From an uncultured Bacilli bacterium (GTDB lineage: Bacteria > Bacillota_I > Bacilli_A > RF39 > UBA660): a DNA stretch of 39,806 bases. A program made the position numbers and the translations under genes. The stretch lies in assembly GCA_934183165.1 (NCBI GenBank), contig CAKPRZ010000009.1, forward strand, positions 1 through 39,806. Direction: 5' to 3'. The notes below the pieces were generated by a model. It saw only the letters and a program-made list of their open reading frames with translations, searched no databases and was not told the DNA's origin. Shown here one piece after another: positions 23,632 through 32,022 of this stretch. Each line of letters begins with the position of its first letter. Position 1 is the first letter of the stretch.

Positions 23632-25152
23632 TTAGCCAAGGTAATTGATTTTATCAGCATCAAATGATCCATACCAGCTAGCATCATGTTGCCCGCTACC
23701 AACATGAAAAGCTGTACAATCACTCTTATTTTTCTTTACGGTAATATCTGTCAATAAATTTCCACTAAAAGCACCCCTACCAATTGTTGTTACACTTTTA
23801 GGTATAACTAAACTTGTTATTTTATTATCAAGAAAGGCATTATAACCAATAGTTTTTATATTGGCAGTATTATCACTAGCTCCTTCAAATGTTAATTTCG
23901 ATATATTATTTACGCCAAATGCCCAACCACCAATTTCTTCAACGCTAGCAGGGATTATGACTTCTCCTGTTAGTTTATAATCATTTTTTTCGTTATCAAA
24001 TGCCTGTACACCAATATATTTCAAAGTAGAAGGAAACTTAATACTAGTTAAATGAGAAAAGCAAAATGCACCTTCTTCAATTCTTTCTAATCCTTCATTC
24101 AGTTTAATTGATTCAAGAGGTTTATCTGCAAAACTATCTACCTTAATAGTTTTTAAATAAATTGCACCAGATAAATCAATTTTGTTTGATACTAATGGTG
24201 CTTCTTCAACGTTTCCAGTCGCAAGATCAAGATAAAAATTAACATACCCTGCATCAGATGGAATTGACGTATCTCCAGGCTTATAAAATATTATCTCTGA
24301 AGGATTAAGGTCATCAAAAATTATTGAATCACTAGGCAAAGCCTTTATTTTGGATACTATATCATCATAGTTTTGTGTATCAAATATAATAATACCATCT
24401 TTCCCACCATCGTTATCAAATAATTGTGCAATATTATATTTTTCAAATGAGCCTTTAGTTATTGCTTTTATTTGTTTTCCTTCGCTATTTGTAGAAGGTA
24501 CAACTAAATAACCATCAGAATCTTTTTTTGTTTTTGACTCATTATATGCAATTATGGTTCCATCGTTATCAAGAGTAAAGTCTGGAGTCTCATCACTTGG
24601 AATATCTATACTTCCGCCACCACTAGTACTAAATCCAGCTTGATTAAATATTAATTGAAGAGTAAGCTCACAAGTCATATTAGTTAATGATTCTAATTTT
24701 TTATCTTTATCAAAAGTTATTTTAAGAGAAAAATCCTTTTCTTTTTGAGAAGCTAGTTCAAAGCCTTTTTCAATTCCTATTTCTTCAATTGTAAAGTAAT
24801 TATTATTTTCACTACTTATCTGCTTTTTTATATCAGTAAGAATTGCATCTATTGTACCTGCATTCTTTATTTTGATATTATAAATAATAAATTCCCCTGG
24901 GGCATTAAAGTTAACCGTAGTATTCGCACTTAACCTATCAGAATTTATTCCAAAAGTACCATTTTTAATTTGAGCACCATCAGTTGGTTCAGCGATACTT
25001 ATATCTTGAATATAGATATTAAAACTACCTGATATCTTTGCAGTAGTATTGATATTCAATGTCTGAGAAAGTATTGCATATCCAACTCCCATAATCACTA
25101 GTAAACAACAAAGTATTCCTATAACAAGTCTCTTTTTATTCCTTTTTACCAT
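23632..25152 (-). CDS. Surface protein: TasA/camelysin-like N-terminus plus LRR_5 repeats
   Basis: The 506-residue exported protein has a basic start, then 'CCLLVIMGVGYAILSQ', a signal segment like those handled by SipW-type signal peptidases. Residues about 35-175 look like the TasA/camelysin domain ('GEFIIYNIKIKNAGTIDA', 'LKITFDKDKKLESL'). Then comes a linker with a glycine/serine turn, and from about 215 a BspA-type leucine-rich-repeat domain ('IEEGAFCFSHLTSIKFPSTL', 'TIGRGAFSGNLLTDI'). No LPXTG anchor is present. AGGTG precedes the ATG. It is a paralogue of the next gene upstream (25252-27096). Likely role: adhesion or host/matrix binding, inferred from BspA-like proteins. Confidence 0.87.
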   Translation of the reverse strand: MVKRNKKRLVIGILCCLLVIMGVGYAILSQTLNINTTAKISGSFNIYIQDISIAEPTDGAQIKNGTFGINSDRLSANTTVNFNAPGEFIIYNIKIKNAGTIDAILTDIKKQISSENNNYFTIEEIGIEKGFELASQKEKDFSLKITFDKDKKLESLTNMTCELTLQLIFNQAGFSTSGGGSIDIPSDETPDFTLDNDGTIIAYNESKTKKDSDGYLVVPSTNSEGKQIKAITKGSFEKYNIAQLFDNDGGKDGIIIFDTQNYDDIVSKIKALPSDSIIFDDLNPSEIIFYKPGDTSIPSDAGYVNFYLDLATGNVEEAPLVSNKIDLSGAIYLKTIKVDSFADKPLESIKLNEGLERIEEGAFCFSHLTSIKFPSTLKYIGVQAFDNEKNDYKLTGEVIIPASVEEIGGWAFGVNNISKLTFEGASDNTANIKTIGYNAFLDNKITSLVIPKSVTTIGRGAFSGNLLTDITVKKNKSDCTAFHVGSGQHDASWYGSFDADKINYLG

Positions 25153-25181
25153 TTTCTTACACCTTCCTATTTTATATATTT

Positions 25182-25210
25182 ATAGTAACATAAGTTTTAA
25201 GCTTTTTCAA
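25182..25210 (-). promoter_or_regulatory. Sigma-A promoter of the smaller LRR surface-protein gene
   Basis: On the minus strand TTGAAA (25210-25205), a 17-bp spacer and TACTAT (25187-25182) with extended TGT are seen. This normal spacing contrasts with the paralogue upstream, whose equivalent region contains the poly-G tract. Confidence 0.65.
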
Positions 25211-25214
25211 ACAA

Positions 25215-25242
25215 AAACCAAACTCAATCAATAGTTTGGTTT
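25215..25242 (-). terminator. Terminator of the larger LRR surface-protein gene
   Basis: AAACCAAACT (25215-25224) pairs perfectly with AGTTTGGTTT (25233-25242), with an 8-base loop. The minus-strand tail continues in T. Confidence 0.82.
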
Positions 25243-25251
25243 GTTAATTTT

Positions 25252-27096
25252 TTAACTTGGATCATACACTACTGTAGCGCTTCCATTCCAATTTGCTCCT
25301 AAAGTTATTCCAGTACTATCAGATCTTTTTATTGTTATTATTGTAAGATTTGGATTTTGATAAAATGCACTTGAACCTATTGTTGTTACATTATCTGGTA
25401 TTGTAACTTCTGTTAGTAGATTAAAAGAAAATGCATATGAACCTATTGCTGTCACACTATTTGGTATTGTTACGCTTGTTAACTGGTTACTATAAAATAC
25501 ATATGAACCTATTGTAGTCAAGTTCTCAGACAACTGTATACTTGTTAACTGATTATTAGAAAATGCACTTGAACCTATTGCTGTCACACTATTTGGTATT
25601 GCTAATTCTGTTAATTGATTATTACTAAATCCATCTAAAGTTTTTAATTGACTCGGATTTTCTGCAGTGTTTTCAATTGTTAATTTTGATATTTGATTAC
25701 TCTGGAATGCACCATGACCTATCGTTGTTACGCTTGATGGTAATTTAACTGATGTCAATCGGCAATAACTAAAAGCATAATCTCCTATTGATTCTAGTGA
25801 ATTTGGAAATTCTATTGAACCTGATAATTCACTATTTTCAAATGCACTTTCACCTATTCTTTTTAATCCTTCATTTAATTTTATACTTGTTAATGGAGCA
25901 TCCAAAAAGGTGTCATAACCTATTTTTTCTAAAGATGTTGCTTGTGTTAAATCTATTTTCTTAAACTGAGATACAGAGTCTTCCAATTCTCCTGTTTCTA
26001 AGTTAAAATAACTTTTTTCTACATCTTCAGCATCCGTTGGTATTTCCTTCTCTTTAGTCCAATATATTGTCATACTTCCCGATCCAGAGCCTGATCCACT
26101 TCCTGATACTTTTACTATATCTGGATTTATTAAGTTATTTAATTTCTTCATCTCTGGCTTTAAGTTTTTTACTGCCATTGAACTTGAACCACTACTATAA
26201 CTTCCTGATCCATAACCAGACCCACTTCCATCTTCATTCATTAGTTCTTCTACTCTTGCTTTTATTTCTAAGTATTCTTCTTCTGTTGCAGCATCAATAT
26301 AGCATTCATCATAATCATAAACCATTGTGATATTTGATTTCGCAAATGATGATCTATCTATTGAAGTTATTGTTTTTCCTTCACTATTGGTTGCTGGTAC
26401 TATTAAATATCCATCATTTTCTGTTATCTTGGATGAATTGTATGCTACTATCTTTCCTGTATCATCTACTGTGAAGTCTGGTGCATTTGGATCATCTGTT
26501 GTTCCTCCACCTCCACCTGATGTGTTTGATGTTTTTTGTACATAGTTCATTGATATTGTAAATTTATATTCTGTATCTGGACTTGGTAATTCTGTTAAGT
26601 TTTTATCTTTATCAAATGTTATCTTTAATTGAAAACTTAATTCATTATTAGCTAGTAAATTAACTCCACTAAAGGTTGGATTGTTTTTTAGATTCTTTGT
26701 TCCTGTTCCTAGTCCTATTGTTTCTACATCAAAGTTATCTAAGTTTGCTTCTGTTGTTAAGTTTATATTTTTTAATTCTGCATCTATATTCCCTTCATTC
26801 TTTACTACTATGTCATATAGTGCATATTCACCCGGTTCATTAAAGCTTACACTTGTTGTTGCGGTTAATTTATCACTACTTATACTTGATGTTGCTTTTG
26901 TTGTATCTATTATTTTACCTGTATCTGTTTCTGTATTTAGGTCTGCACTATCTATGTATATCTTCCATTGTCCTGTGACATTTCCTGTTGTTGTTACTTT
27001 TAATACTTGTGATAATGCTGCATATCCTATTCCCATAAATACTAACATACAACATAGTATTCCTATTGCTAGGTTCTTACCTTTTCTTCTTTTCAT
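25252..27096 (-). CDS. Larger TasA/camelysin-like plus LRR_5 surface protein, possibly phase-variable
   Basis: This 614-residue paralogue of the 23632-25152 protein has the same layout: 'CCMLVFMGIGYAALSQ' signal, TasA/camelysin-like domain ('GEYALYDIVVKNEGNIDA'), linker, then more LRR_5 repeats (at least seven units of the type 'SVTAIGSYAFSFNLLTEV'). It differs by two Ser-Gly tracts in the middle, absent from the paralogue. AAGGAG lies six bases before the ATG at 27096; the in-frame ATG at 27123 has no ribosome site and was rejected. A run of 13 G lies 36 bases upstream. No LPXTG anchor. Adhesin-like role inferred. Confidence 0.87.
   Translation of the reverse strand: MKRRKGKNLAIGILCCMLVFMGIGYAALSQVLKVTTTGNVTGQWKIYIDSADLNTETDTGKIIDTTKATSSISSDKLTATTSVSFNEPGEYALYDIVVKNEGNIDAELKNINLTTEANLDNFDVETIGLGTGTKNLKNNPTFSGVNLLANNELSFQLKITFDKDKNLTELPSPDTEYKFTISMNYVQKTSNTSGGGGGTTDDPNAPDFTVDDTGKIVAYNSSKITENDGYLIVPATNSEGKTITSIDRSSFAKSNITMVYDYDECYIDAATEEEYLEIKARVEELMNEDGSGSGYGSGSYSSGSSSMAVKNLKPEMKKLNNLINPDIVKVSGSGSGSGSGSMTIYWTKEKEIPTDAEDVEKSYFNLETGELEDSVSQFKKIDLTQATSLEKIGYDTFLDAPLTSIKLNEGLKRIGESAFENSELSGSIEFPNSLESIGDYAFSYCRLTSVKLPSSVTTIGHGAFQSNQISKLTIENTAENPSQLKTLDGFSNNQLTELAIPNSVTAIGSSAFSNNQLTSIQLSENLTTIGSYVFYSNQLTSVTIPNSVTAIGSYAFSFNLLTEVTIPDNVTTIGSSAFYQNPNLTIITIKRSDSTGITLGANWNGSATVVYDPS
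25439..25469. repeat. 31-bp exact direct repeat, copy 1, in LRR gene
   Basis: The same 31 bases recur at 25571-25601. Each copy encodes the same part of a leucine-rich repeat (NSVTAIGS). Exact identity at the DNA level, despite diverged neighbouring repeats, points to recent copying and could allow loss or gain of repeat units. Confidence 0.85.
25571..25601. repeat. 31-bp exact direct repeat, copy 2, in LRR gene
   Basis: Partner of 25439-25469, in the same direction, 132 bases apart, which equals 44 codons (about two LRR_5 units). Recombination between them would delete or add two repeats in frame. Confidence 0.85.
26071..26235 (-). repeat. Two Ser-Gly coding tracts in the larger LRR gene
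   Basis: Two clusters of alternating Gly-Ser codons are seen: about 26071-26112, encoding SGSGSGSGSGSM, and about 26172-26235, encoding GSGSGYGSGS followed by a Ser-rich part. They flank a short helical segment and are missing from the paralogue. Simple hexamer-like repeats can change length by slippage without breaking frame. Confidence 0.75.
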
Positions 27097-27125
27097 CATA
27101 AACTCCTTTACTATCTTATACATAT

Positions 27126-27159
27126 ATCATACCCCCCCCCCCCCGATGCATTTTGGCAA
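27126..27159 (-). promoter_or_regulatory. Candidate promoter with poly-G spacer upstream of the larger LRR gene
   Basis: On the minus strand TTGCCA (27159-27154) and TATGAT (27131-27126) are 22 bases apart, of which 13 are the G run. A 17-base spacing would need eight G. In this reading the promoter is 'off' or weak at the present tract length. The -35 match is modest, so other promoters are possible. Confidence 0.45.
27132..27144. repeat. Homopolymer tract C13/G13
   Basis: Thirteen consecutive C on the plus strand, in a window where G/C runs of this kind are otherwise absent. It lies in the 64-base interval between the tRNA-Glu terminator and the LRR start codon. The exact count could be affected by sequencing or assembly of homopolymers. 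Confidence 0.9.
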
Positions 27160-27160
27160 G

Positions 27161-27188
27161 AAAAAAATCAAGCAAATAATTTGCTTGA
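27161..27188 (-). terminator. Terminator after tRNA-Glu
   Basis: TCAAGCAAA (27168-27176) pairs with TTTGCTTGA (27180-27188); the minus-strand tail is seven T (27167-27161). It ends transcription from the tRNA promoter before the poly-G region. Confidence 0.88.
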
Positions 27189-27200
27189 CTAATATCAATA

Positions 27201-27277
27201 TGGTGACCTGTACGGGATTCGGACCCGTGAATCTCGCCTTGAGAGGGCGATGTGTTAAGCCACTTCACCAACAGGCC
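27201..27277 (-). tRNA. tRNA-Glu, anticodon CUC, CCA encoded
   Basis: The minus strand folds as a cloverleaf: acceptor GGCCTGT with ACAGGTC; D stem GTG/CAC; anticodon stem TCGCC/GGCGA with loop CTCTCAA (anticodon CTC); five-base variable loop; and T arm ACGGG-TTCGAAT-CCCGT. Discriminator A and CCA are encoded. It resembles Bacillus tRNA-Glu, but the anticodon is CUC, which reads only GAG, whereas Bacillus uses UUC. It has its own promoter and terminator. Confidence 0.95.
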
Positions 27278-27306
27278 ATTTAGCAATACCTTTTTCAGAT
27301 ATTGCT

Positions 27307-27335
27307 ATTATAACATATTATTTTTTTACTTACAA
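27307..27335 (-). promoter_or_regulatory. Sigma-A promoter of tRNA-Glu
   Basis: On the minus strand TTGTAA (27335-27330), a 17-bp spacer and TATAAT (27312-27307) with extended TGT (27315-27313) are seen. The predicted start is about 20 bases before the mature tRNA 5' end. The -35 lies just past the polC stop codon. Confidence 0.75.
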
Positions 27336-27343
27336 TAATTTCT

Positions 27344-30300
27344 TTAAACTTCAAAAAGACTTAATTGACTTGATTCTGGTAGATCATCAAGAATTTTCAT
27401 AGATTTCATCTTATCAACTAACGTTCCTGAAACTTTACATCTATTTTGTAAGTCCTCTATGCTTAAGAAATATTTCTTTTCTCTTTCTTTAACTATATTA
27501 TTAGCTACTGTTTCACCAAGTCCATCAATCGATGAAAATGGTGGATATATAGACATTTCATCCTTAACATTCCAAATAGTTGCATTACTTTTATCAAGTT
27601 CTATTGGGACAAATTTAATTCCTCGAGCAGTTGCTTCTAAACATACTTTTAAACTTTCTAGTATACCCATTTCTTTATTAGTAGCTTCATATCCCTTAAG
27701 TTGAATATCTTCTATTTTGGCTTTTATTGCATCATATCCTTTTATCATAGTTTCTACATCAACATCTGTTGCTTTTGATGTTAACCATGAAGCATAAAAA
27801 TATACAGGCATATGAACTTTATACCAAGCAATTCTAAAAGCACTTATTACATATGCCGCAGCATGAGCTTTTGGGAACATGTATTTAATCTTTTGACAAG
27901 AATCAATAAACCAAGGTTCAATTCCTGCATCTTCCATAGTCTTTCTATGTGTCTGCCATGTCTCAGGATCTTTACTTGCTCTACCTTTTCTTACAAATTC
28001 CATTATTTTGAAAGCTTTAATTGGTGCCACTCCATGATACATCAAATAAACCATGATATCATCACGACATCCAATTACTTCTTTAAATGGTACTACATTA
28101 TTTTTAATAAGTTCTTGGGCATTACCAAGCCATACATCGGTTCCATGGGAAAGTCCCGATATTTTGACAAGTTCAGCAAAAGTTGTTGGCTTTGTTTCAT
28201 ATACCATGCTGATAGTAAATGGCGTACCAAATTCTGGTATACCCAACGTTCCTGTAGGACACATTATTTGCTCATTTGTAACACCTAAGGCTTTTGTTGA
28301 TGTAAATATACTCATGGTATCTTTATCATCCATAGGAACTTTTAATATATCTGTTTTAGTAAGGTCTTGTATCATACGAAGTTGAGTTGGATCAGAGTGA
28401 CCTAAAATATCCAATTTTAACAAATCTTCCTCTATTGAGTGATAATCAAAGTGAGTTGTTCTCCAAGCACTGTTTATATCATCAGCAGGAAACTGAAATG
28501 GTGTAAAATCTGAAACTTCCATATAATCAGGAACAACTACTATTCCTCCAGGATGTTGACCAGTTGTTCTTTTAACACCCGTACAACCAGCCGCTAAACG
28601 TTCTACTTCAGCTGTACGCATTTCAATATTTTTATCTTCACAATACCCTTTTACATATCCGAATGCTGTCTTATCTGCAACTGTTCCTATTGTTCCTGCA
28701 CGATAAACATTATCAACACCGAACAATACTTTTGTATATTCATGAGCAGAAGCTTGATTCAAATCTGAAAAGTTCAAGTCAATATCAGGAACTTTATCAG
28801 CATTAAATCCTAAGAAAGTAGCAAAAGGCATATCTTGACCGTCTTTATATAAATACTCGCCACAATTTGGACATTTTTTATCAGGCAAATCAAATCCACT
28901 AGAATATTCACTACCTAAAGCATTACCATTATCATCATCAAAAATACTTGTCTGACACTTTAAGCATCTATAATGTGCTGGTAATGGATTAACTTCAGTA
29001 ATTCCCATCATTGTAGCAACGAAACTAGATCCAACCGACCCACGGGAACCAACTAAATATCCATCGTCATTTGAATGTTTTACCAGCCTTTGAGCAATTA
29101 AGTATATTGGATCGAATCCCCCACCAATAATTCCACCTAATTCTTTTTTTACTTTTTTATTAAGAGTATCATCGTTTAATTCTCCGTCATCATCACTCCA
29201 TGTAGATTTTAAATATTCTCTCAATATGTTTTTTACATTGTCGAATCCTGATATTATGGCATCATGTACCATACTAAACACTTTCTTATTAAACTCATTT
29301 TTATCTATATTAGGGAAATCATGATTAACTTTATCACTAAAACATTTATATACAATATCGCCATACAATTCTTTAGCTATACGTTCTTCTATATTATATG
29401 GAAGTGGATCACCATACCAAGAAGCAGCTTTAGAATAGACTAAGTCAGCCACAACCCTTGGGCAATCCAAATATGATGTTCCATCATCACTTTTAACTCT
29501 TGGAGAAAAAGGAATTCCTTTAGTGTCGATAATTACTTCTATTTCCTCTACCATATCCAAAATTTTGTTTGTATTAGTAACTACTATTTCATATGCTAAA
29601 TCTTTTCCTAAAAATTCAAAGTCTTTTAACATTTCATTAGTTGTCCTAAAATGTTGTGATGGAATGGATGTAATATCACGTTTAGCTAATGGATGTCTAC
29701 CACCGCCAGGAACCTTTTGATTAACAATAATTTCTCTGAAAATTTTATCTTCTCTATAAAAATGATGTACATCTCCAGTTGCAACAATAATCTTACCTGT
29801 ATCTTTTGTTGCTCTAATTATTTTACTTATATGACTTTGAACTTCAAGTTCATTTTTAAAATCACTTGTTTGAATCAAATGACCATATACCTCTGGAGGT
29901 TGAACTTCAACATAGTCATAGAAATTAATTATATTAGTAAGTTCTTCTCCTTCTTTACTTCTTGCTTGAATAAATACTTCCGATTCATAACATCCACTGC
30001 CTATTATTATACCTTCTCTTAATTCTTCAAGTTTACTTCTTAAAATTCTTGGCGTTTTATAAAGATATACTGTATTCGCTAAAGAAATAATTTTAAATAG
30101 ATTTTTCAAACCTTTCTTATTCACAGCTATGGCATTAAAATGAAAAGTGCGACCAAATTTATGGATTTCATCTTTTGGTATTAATTTTTCTAAATCATTA
30201 ATTGTATCATAGTTTTGTGCAATTAATTTTTGAAGCATTTTACTAAAAACATATGCTGTACCTTCAGCATCATAATCAGCTCTATGATGAGCATCCTCTT

Positions 30301-32014
30301 CCCATGGGACATTATACCTTTTAACAAGCGCAGATAAACTATGTCTTGCATAAGCTTGATCTATAATTCTAGACATTTCTAGTGTATCTAAAACGGTATT
30401 ACTAAATTCACCTAAATCATACTTTTTCATTGCCATTGAAATAAAAGAAATATCAAATTTTGCATTATGGGCAACCATAGGTAAATCACCTGCCCATGAT
30501 AAAAATCTTTTTGTTACTTCTTCTTCATTACTGCAATCCTTAACCATATCATCAGTTATACAAGTAAGTTCTGAAATATGATCAGGAATATGATATCCTG
30601 GATTAATTAATTCATCAAATCTATCAATTATTTCACCATTTTTAATCTTAACCGCTCCTATTTCAATCATTTGATCTCCACCAGCAGCATTAAATCCCGT
30701 CGTTTCTGTATCGAAAACAACATAAGTTGTACCTTCAAGAGGTAAATTAGTTGGTCTTACAACTACATTTACAGTATCATCAACTAATGTTAGTTCCGTT
30801 CCATATAATCCTTTAAAATGTTTAGAAGGATCTTCTATTTTTTTATTATAGCCTTTTATTATTTGATAAGAAATAGGAAAAGCCTGACAACCATTATGAT
30901 CCGTAATAGCTACGCCTCTATAACCCATTTCTATTGCGTTACTAACCAATTCACAAGTATGCTTTCCAAGATCAAGTTTTGTAACTCCATCCATTTGACT
31001 CATCATTGTATGAGCATGAAGTTCTACTCTTTTAACTTCAGCATCATCAACAATTTTTTTAGTTCTCTTAGCTTCTATTTTATTAATATCTCTAATATTT
31101 AAAACAGTTTCATTTCCAGAATACTTATCAATTTTAGTACTTCCTCTAATTTTTAACCATGAACCAACTTTACAATTTTTCTTTAAATTAGAAAATTCTT
31201 CATCATCACGAGAAAAGACTTTACAATAAATACTATCAACATAATCAGTTAATTTAATTGTTAAGATTTTAAAGGCCTTACTAGCTGGTTCAAATTCTTC
31301 TGTTCCAAAGACTTCTCCTTCTATTGTAATTGATTCTTCTTCTCCTATGATGCTTTTAATTGATACTGCATTATCATTGATGACTCTTCCCTTAATGGTA
31401 TTTTCATTAACTTCTTTTTTTTCATACTTAGGTTTAAAAGGTTGTTTTGTATTTTTTACTTCATTATTTATCATTGGTGATTCTTTTTTTTGTGGATGCT
31501 CTATTTTTACTTTTAAAGATTCATTAATATCATTTAATATTTTTTCATGTTCATCTTTATCCATAGTAATATCTAAATTAATATCAAAGCCTCTCATAGT
31601 TAAATATTTTTCTATACGTTCTAAATAATTATCTAAAAGATTCTTTTCATACTCTTGAGATACTTTAATATAATATTTATTATCATCTATCATTAAACTA
31701 TTTTCAAACATAGTTAACATAAACTTTTCTTTGGAAAAGTAATTAATAATATCTTTATAATATTCCAAAAGCATTTCATTATTTATTGCATTTACTTTTA
31801 TATATACATATACTTTATCAATATTAAAAAAATCTTTAAAAGATTTTTCTAAAGCAGAATATACTTCTAATGATAAATTGGTTTCATTATAAATACAAAC
31901 TTTAAGATTATCTTTATCAAGTACAGCCTTTAACATTTTGGCATTCTTAAATTCATCAAAGTACTTTAAATCAAAGTTAATTTGTAATAATATCTGTTTT
32001 AGTTTTTGATCCAT
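27344..32014 (-). CDS. polC: DNA polymerase III alpha subunit, PolC type
   Basis: PolC is the replicative polymerase of low-GC Gram-positives, with built-in proofreading. Domains in order: an N-terminal domain (about 1-235), an OB fold (about 235-325), the PHP domain from about 330 ('VELHAHTMMSQMDG'), an inserted DEDDh exonuclease (about 427-600, with 'VVFDTETTGFN' and 'HHRADYDAEGTA'), a zinc-binding site near 1015-1048 (CLKC...CPNC), the catalytic palm with 'PDIDLNFSDLN' near 1078, and fingers. At 1556 residues it is longer than B. subtilis PolC (1437). AGGAGG precedes the ATG. It lies nine bases after an unknown gene, so both are likely co-transcribed. Confidence 0.98.
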   Translation of the reverse strand: MDQKLKQILLQINFDLKYFDEFKNAKMLKAVLDKDNLKVCIYNETNLSLEVYSALEKSFKDFFNIDKVYVYIKVNAINNEMLLEYYKDIINYFSKEKFMLTMFENSLMIDDNKYYIKVSQEYEKNLLDNYLERIEKYLTMRGFDINLDITMDKDEHEKILNDINESLKVKIEHPQKKESPMINNEVKNTKQPFKPKYEKKEVNENTIKGRVINDNAVSIKSIIGEEESITIEGEVFGTEEFEPASKAFKILTIKLTDYVDSIYCKVFSRDDEEFSNLKKNCKVGSWLKIRGSTKIDKYSGNETVLNIRDINKIEAKRTKKIVDDAEVKRVELHAHTMMSQMDGVTKLDLGKHTCELVSNAIEMGYRGVAITDHNGCQAFPISYQIIKGYNKKIEDPSKHFKGLYGTELTLVDDTVNVVVRPTNLPLEGTTYVVFDTETTGFNAAGGDQMIEIGAVKIKNGEIIDRFDELINPGYHIPDHISELTCITDDMVKDCSNEEEVTKRFLSWAGDLPMVAHNAKFDISFISMAMKKYDLGEFSNTVLDTLEMSRIIDQAYARHSLSALVKRYNVPWEEDAHHRADYDAEGTAYVFSKMLQKLIAQNYDTINDLEKLIPKDEIHKFGRTFHFNAIAVNKKGLKNLFKIISLANTVYLYKTPRILRSKLEELREGIIIGSGCYESEVFIQARSKEGEELTNIINFYDYVEVQPPEVYGHLIQTSDFKNELEVQSHISKIIRATKDTGKIIVATGDVHHFYREDKIFREIIVNQKVPGGGRHPLAKRDITSIPSQHFRTTNEMLKDFEFLGKDLAYEIVVTNTNKILDMVEEIEVIIDTKGIPFSPRVKSDDGTSYLDCPRVVADLVYSKAASWYGDPLPYNIEERIAKELYGDIVYKCFSDKVNHDFPNIDKNEFNKKVFSMVHDAIISGFDNVKNILREYLKSTWSDDDGELNDDTLNKKVKKELGGIIGGGFDPIYLIAQRLVKHSNDDGYLVGSRGSVGSSFVATMMGITEVNPLPAHYRCLKCQTSIFDDDNGNALGSEYSSGFDLPDKKCPNCGEYLYKDGQDMPFATFLGFNADKVPDIDLNFSDLNQASAHEYTKVLFGVDNVYRAGTIGTVADKTAFGYVKGYCEDKNIEMRTAEVERLAAGCTGVKRTTGQHPGGIVVVPDYMEVSDFTPFQFPADDINSAWRTTHFDYHSIEEDLLKLDILGHSDPTQLRMIQDLTKTDILKVPMDDKDTMSIFTSTKALGVTNEQIMCPTGTLGIPEFGTPFTISMVYETKPTTFAELVKISGLSHGTDVWLGNAQELIKNNVVPFKEVIGCRDDIMVYLMYHGVAPIKAFKIMEFVRKGRASKDPETWQTHRKTMEDAGIEPWFIDSCQKIKYMFPKAHAAAYVISAFRIAWYKVHMPVYFYASWLTSKATDVDVETMIKGYDAIKAKIEDIQLKGYEATNKEMGILESLKVCLEATARGIKFVPIELDKSNATIWNVKDEMSIYPPFSSIDGLGETVANNIVKEREKKYFLSIEDLQNRCKVSGTLVDKMKSMKILDDLPESSQLSLFEV

Positions 32015-32022
32015 AAGTCCTC

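Noticed and set aside
25380..25960. Regularly spaced repeats that could suggest a CRISPR array
   Set aside because: The repeats are in-frame leucine-rich-repeat codons of a surface protein, with variable spacing and no cas genes.
26067..26330. Plus-strand open frame opposite the Ser-Gly region of the larger LRR gene
   Set aside because: Its Leu/His/Tyr-rich product is the antisense of the repeats; no ribosome site; the minus-strand gene has clear domains.
27812..28385. Two long plus-strand frames inside polC
   Set aside because: They lie opposite conserved PolC polymerase sequence, and their products resemble no protein.
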